A stretch of DNA of 8,439 bases from Porphyromonadaceae bacterium. Its GTDB lineage: Bacteria > Bacteroidota > Bacteroidia > Bacteroidales > UBA11471. Positions 5,621 through 8,439 of this stretch are shown here, one piece after another. The position numbers and the translations under genes were made by a program. Location of the stretch: the NCBI GenBank assembly GCA_021199145.1, contig JAJQIP010000214.1, positions 1 to 8,439 of the forward strand, given 5' to 3'. The stretch's first letter is position 1; every line of letters begins with the position of its first letter. The notes under the pieces are model-generated. The model made no database searches. It was not told the DNA's origin and was given only the letters and a program-made list of their open reading frames with translations.

Positions 5621-6295
5621 TTAGAAGGCAATGCTGAAGACCAGTTGCCACATTTTGTTCTTATAGGAAAAGTTGTCCACTAAAATATCACTCCACTCCA
5701 CCTTATAGGGTTCTTTGGAATTGGTGGAGATTTTGCGGATAGGCTGGCGGTAGTTGACTCCTGCCCGGAGGTGCTTGAAGAGGATAATCCCCGCCGTAAA
5801 GTTCCAGCAGATGGAGGTTTCGTTGGCAATCAGGTGGTCGTCGTGAAAAGGCTTATCCTTTCCCATGATATAGTAGAGCTTTTTCGTCAGGTTATCGTTC
5901 TTTACGTCGAAGGTAAACGAAGGGCCTACACCGACAAAGATGCCGAGGGCTTGCAGCGGGTTGAAGGTAAATTTACAAGTCAGCGGGACATCGAGGGAGT
6001 GGCGGTGGTAGTTGGTATGACTTCCGGTTTCGGTGTTGGTGAAGGTGGTACTGCGGTTCAGATAGAGCACCGACCCGTCGATGGAGAAGCCCAACGGCAG
6101 GTCGAGTTCACCCATCGGGCCAATGAAGTAGCCTAAATTGCTGTCGTAGCTGATACTGGGATTCAACCCTTTGTAGGTGCTTCCCGACAAGTTCATTCCT
6201 CCTTTGAAACCCCAATTGAAGTCCACGGCTTGTAGGGGGAGAACCGTACAGAGGAGAGGTAGGAGGAGAGAGGCGATTTTGAGAGACCTTTTCAT
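5621..6295 (-). CDS. Outer-membrane beta-barrel protein (porin-family, OMP_b-brl_2-like)
   Basis: The 224-residue protein has a signal peptide (MKRSLK, a Leu-rich core, cleavage probably after LQA near residue 24). Alternating beta strands with aromatic girdle residues follow, as in small Bacteroidetes outer-membrane barrels: FNWGFKGGMNLSG, GYFIGPMGELDLPLGFSIDG, LGIFVGVGPSF, FKHLRAGVNYRQPI. It ends in Phe (MWQLVFSIAF), the C-terminal signal used for outer-membrane insertion. GGMNLSG near the N-terminus and GPSF in the middle are typical of the OMP_b-brl_2 family. It is the first gene of a unit with the DUF4861-like gene and has its own promoter. Such proteins are rarely given a precise function; it may be a small channel or a structural barrel. 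Confidence 0.85.
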   Translation of the reverse strand: MKRSLKIASLLLPLLCTVLPLQAVDFNWGFKGGMNLSGSTYKGLNPSISYDSNLGYFIGPMGELDLPLGFSIDGSVLYLNRSTTFTNTETGSHTNYHRHSLDVPLTCKFTFNPLQALGIFVGVGPSFTFDVKNDNLTKKLYYIMGKDKPFHDDHLIANETSICWNFTAGIILFKHLRAGVNYRQPIRKISTNSKEPYKVEWSDILVDNFSYKNKMWQLVFSIAF

Positions 6296-6318
6296 ACGCG
6301 ATTCTTTTTGTACAGGAG

Positions 6319-6326
6319 CAAAGATA
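6319..6326 (-). promoter_or_regulatory. -7 element of the barrel/DUF4861 unit promoter
   Basis: The minus strand reads TATCTTTG, matching TAnnTTTG exactly, 23 nt upstream of the ATG at 6295. Transcription would start near 6312 and leave a short leader of about 17 nt. No good -33 TTTG is present at 19-21 nt; the nearest TTTG is only 12 nt upstream. Confidence 0.5.
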
Positions 6327-6429
6327 AGAAAATTTTACCAAATTTTCTTTCTTCTCGATGGGGGAATTGCTGTCTGAAAAATCGTTAATTCCTCTCGTCG
6401 GACAAATTCCCATTTTTTTACAAGAAAAT

Positions 6430-6460
6430 TTTCGCAATTCAGGAAAAGGGGTTACCTTTG
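6430..6460 (+). promoter_or_regulatory. Promoter of the tRNA-Met gene
   Basis: TACCTTTG at 6453-6460 matches the -7 consensus TAnnTTTG. TTTC at 6430-6433, 19 nt upstream, is one base away from the -33 TTTG. The tRNA begins 37 nt downstream of the -7 element, giving a precursor leader of roughly 30 nt. Confidence 0.65.
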
Positions 6461-6497
6461 CCCCCGTGTTTGGAAAACCTTTTTCCGAAACGAGAAA

Positions 6498-6571
6498 GGC
6501 GGGGTAGCTCAGTAGGTTAGAGCGTCGGATTCATAACCCGGAGGTCACGAGTTCAATTCTCGTCCCCGCTA
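6498..6571 (+). tRNA. tRNA-Met (CAU), probably elongator
   Basis: All 74 nt fold as a tRNA: acceptor GGCGGGG/CCCCGCT (first pair G-U), D arm GCTC/GAGC, anticodon arm with loop TTCATAA (anticodon CAT), a 5-nt variable loop, T arm ACGAG/CTCGT with loop TTCAATT, and discriminator A. It lacks the C1-A72 mismatch and the GGG/CCC anticodon-stem pairs of the initiator, so it is most likely elongator tRNA-Met. A lysidine-modified tRNA-Ile with gene-encoded CAT is less likely but cannot be excluded by reading. The bottom of the anticodon loop has an A-C mismatch at 31/39. CCA is not encoded (the next bases are CGT), so the end must be added by the enzyme encoded next door. Confidence 0.95.
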
Positions 6572-6576
6572 CGTGG

Positions 6577-6613
6577 AGAGGCTGTTTTTGTAACGAAGAT
6601 AGCCTCTTTTTTT
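6577..6613 (+). terminator. Intrinsic terminator after the tRNA
   Basis: AGAGGCT (6577-6583) pairs with AGCCTCT (6601-6607). The stem continues inward through G-U pairs (TTTTTG with CGAAGA) to a TAA loop, about 14 pairs in all. A T-run to 6613 follows. It separates the tRNA from cca, 36 nt before the cca ATG. Confidence 0.85.
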
Positions 6614-6617
6614 GTCA

Positions 6618-6635
6618 ACCGCCGGTAGTGGCGGT
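6618..6635 (+). other. Small hairpin in the cca leader
   Basis: ACCGCC (6618-6623) and GGCGGT (6630-6635) form a perfect 6-bp stem with a GGTAGT loop. It lies between the tRNA terminator and the cca start, ending 14 nt before the ATG and just ahead of the GAGGGAGAG ribosome-binding region. It could protect the 5' end of processed mRNA or affect translation. Confidence 0.45.
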
Positions 6636-6649
6636 GAAAAGAGGGAGAG

Positions 6650-8089
6650 ATGAAACTCGACGAATCGCTTTTACAGCACTATTTTGGGGGACCGCTGTTC
6701 GCCCTCCTTACCCGCCTGGCTGACGAACGGGGATTACCCTGCTATGTGGTGGGCGGTTATGTGCGGGATATGTTCCTGAAGCGTCCCTCGAAGGATATCG
6801 ATATCGTGACTGTGGGGAGCGGTATCGAACTGGCTCGGGCCTTTGTCGGTCAGTTGGGGCGGCAGGCCTCCTTCGCCGTCTACTCCAATTTCGGGACGGC
6901 CCAGGTGAAGTATCAAGAGCATGAGTTCGAGTTTGTCGGAGCCCGGCGGGAGTCCTACTCCCACGATTCCCGTAAACCGGTGGTCGAAGACGGCACTTTG
7001 GCTGATGACCAGAACCGCAGGGATTTTACCATCAACGCCTTGGCCGTCTGTCTCAATGCGGAGCATTTCGGTGAACTCGTCGACTCCTTCGGTGGCGTGG
7101 CCGACCTTCAGACCGGTCTTATCCGTACCCCGCTTGACCCCGATATTACCTTCAGCGACGACCCGTTGCGCATGATGCGGGCCATCCGTTTCGCCACCCA
7201 ACTCGATTTCAAGATTGTCAACGAGACTTTCGAGGCTATCGCCCGGAATCGGGAGCGCATCCGGATTATTTCGGGAGAGCGCATTGCGGAGGAGTTGAAC
7301 AAGATGATGATGGCTCCCCGTCCTTCGACGGGATTCCTGTTGCTGGACCGGTGCGGACTGTTGGAGATTATTTTTCCGGAACTAACGGCGTTGAAGGGGG
7401 TGGAGACGGTCGAGGGACATGGCCACAAAGATAACTTTTACCACACGTTGAAAGTGCTTGACCAGTTGGCTGTCAAGAGCGATTCCCTCTGGTTGCGGTG
7501 GGCCGCCCTGCTTCACGACATCGCCAAGCCGGTGACGAAGCGGTATGATTCCAAATTGGGATGGACTTTCCACAACCACAACTACATCGGTTCGAGAATG
7601 GTGCCGAAAATCTTCCGTCGGTTGCGGCTGCCGATGAATGAGAAGATGCGGTTTGTGAAGAAGATGGTGGACCTGCATATGCGGCCGATTGTGCTGGCCG
7701 AAGACGAAGTGACCGATTCGGCTGTGCGCCGTCTGCTCTTCGATGCCGGTGATGACATAGACTCTCTCATGACCCTTTGCGAAGCCGACATTACCTCGAA
7801 AAATCCGGAGAAGGTGCGGCGCATCCTCCGCAATTTTGCCTTGGTACGTACTAAATTGCAGGACTTGGAGGAGCGGGATCGCATCCGCAACTTCCAGCCT
7901 CCCGTAACGGGAGAGATGATTATGGAGACCTTCGGACTCTCCCCCTGCCGGACGGTAGGGGAGATTAAGGCGGCCATCAAGGAGGCCATCCTCGAAGGAA
8001 TCATTCCCAACGAGTCGGAGGCCGCTTACCGCTATATGTTGCAGGTGGCGGGTGAAAAGGGGCTTACACCGGTAAAACTTTTACGGTAG
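6650..8089 (+). CDS. cca: CCA tRNA nucleotidyltransferase (class II) with HD domain
   Basis: This cytoplasmic enzyme adds or repairs the CCA end of tRNAs from CTP and ATP. The 479-residue protein has the class II head-domain signature YVVGGYVRD (about 32-40), followed by the metal-binding DID (49-51). RRDFTINAL (123-131) and SDDPLRMMRAIRFA follow, with the neck region RIRIISGERIAEEL. An HD domain follows: His259 and His265 in GHKDNFYHTLKV, then LLHD with His289-Asp290. Length is near that of HD-containing bacterial CCA enzymes. A poly(A) polymerase relative is possible, but Bacteroidota tRNA genes often lack CCA and the enzyme is needed. The ATG is preceded by GGGAGAG. No clear TAnnTTTG promoter lies between the tRNA terminator and the start, so expression may come partly from tRNA read-through. 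The stop overlaps the end of the convergent deacetylase gene. Confidence 0.95.
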   Translation: MKLDESLLQHYFGGPLFALLTRLADERGLPCYVVGGYVRDMFLKRPSKDIDIVTVGSGIELARAFVGQLGRQASFAVYSNFGTAQVKYQEHEFEFVGARRESYSHDSRKPVVEDGTLADDQNRRDFTINALAVCLNAEHFGELVDSFGGVADLQTGLIRTPLDPDITFSDDPLRMMRAIRFATQLDFKIVNETFEAIARNRERIRIISGERIAEELNKMMMAPRPSTGFLLLDRCGLLEIIFPELTALKGVETVEGHGHKDNFYHTLKVLDQLAVKSDSLWLRWAALLHDIAKPVTKRYDSKLGWTFHNHNYIGSRMVPKIFRRLRLPMNEKMRFVKKMVDLHMRPIVLAEDEVTDSAVRRLLFDAGDDIDSLMTLCEADITSKNPEKVRRILRNFALVRTKLQDLEERDRIRNFQPPVTGEMIMETFGLSPCRTVGEIKAAIKEAILEGIIPNESEAAYRYMLQVAGEKGLTPVKLLR

Positions 8090-8439
8090 AAGGGCGAAAC
8101 GATAGCCCTGTTCCTTCAACCAGGAAATGGCCTTGGGAAGAGCGTAGCGGAGATTCTTCTCCCCTTTCAGAGAATCGTGAAAGACGATGATGGAGCCGTT
8201 GCGGGCGTATTTCCGGACATTCCCCAACACTTGTTCTCCCGAGAGTTTCTTGCTGTAATCCCGGGTCACCACGTCCCACATGACAATTTTGTATTGCTGC
8301 CGTAGCCGGCGCGATTGTCCGAAGCGGAGATGTCCGTGGGGCGGACGGAAGAGCGGGCTGGAGATCCATTCACGGGCGGTCTCGACGTTTTGCAGGTAGC
8401 TTTCAGTATTACTACTAAGACCCTGCAGATGGTTCATGG
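8081..8439 (-). CDS. Polysaccharide deacetylase family protein (NodB-like), C-terminal part
   Basis: The gene runs off the right edge; about 118 codons of the C-terminal part are visible. NodB-homology enzymes are metal-dependent deacetylases of N- or O-acetylated glycans, acting at the cell wall, on exopolysaccharide or on chitin-like substrates. Seen here are the second His of the metal motif (NHLQG at the very edge), SPLFRPPHGHLRFG (catalytic Arg/Pro motif), IVMWDVVTRDYSK (Trp motif) and GSIIVFHDS (His-Asp motif), followed by the usual ending LKEQGYRFALLP. The Met at 8437 is almost surely internal, since the catalytic Asp-Asp motif must lie upstream beyond the window. The last 9 nt overlap the convergent cca gene. 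The substrate cannot be told from these motifs. Confidence 0.92.
   Translation of the reverse strand, partial: MNHLQGLSSNTESYLQNVETAREWISSPLFRPPHGHLRFGQSRRLRQQYKIVMWDVVTRDYSKKLSGEQVLGNVRKYARNGSIIVFHDSLKGEKNLRYALPKAISWLKEQGYRFALLP

Overview
The window looks like a chromosomal segment of a Bacteroidales bacterium (phylum Bacteroidota). The evidence is an exbB-exbD-exbD-tonB cluster with two adjacent exbD genes, several matches to the Bacteroidetes promoter -7 element TAnnTTTG, a DUF4861-type secreted protein and an OMP_b-brl_2-type barrel, and weak or absent Shine-Dalgarno sequences. Genus cannot be fixed from sequence reading alone. No phage, transposase, plasmid or CRISPR genes are visible.

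Layout. Positions 1-2369 (minus strand) hold a TonB energy-transduction operon read right to left: exbB, exbD, a second exbD, then the start of tonB, which runs off the left edge. It is preceded by a long leader (about 2370-2590) with several inverted repeats. Next comes a plus-strand inositol-monophosphatase-family gene (2768-3643). Positions 3644-4350 hold no gene. This stretch contains a degenerate 26-nt tandem repeat array interrupted by two homologous hairpin modules, and ends in a clear terminator for the minus-strand genes to its right. Positions 4351-6295 (minus) hold a two-gene unit: an outer-membrane beta-barrel protein followed by a secreted DUF4861-like protein. A tRNA-Met(CAU) with its own promoter and terminator lies at 6498-6571, followed by the CCA-adding enzyme gene (6650-8089, plus). 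The window closes with the 3' part of a polysaccharide deacetylase gene (minus), whose last codons overlap the end of cca by 9 nt.

How the parts relate. ExbB, the two ExbD proteins and TonB would form the inner-membrane proton-driven motor that powers TonB-dependent outer-membrane receptors. The tRNA lacks an encoded CCA end and sits directly upstream of the enzyme that would add it. The barrel and DUF4861 genes probably act at the cell envelope, but their substrate is not visible.

The least explained part is the intergenic array at about 3644-4292. Its repeat phase is kept at 26 nt over most units. Its two modules share a head hairpin, fixed spacers and flanking motifs, yet carry long, perfectly paired stems with unrelated sequences.
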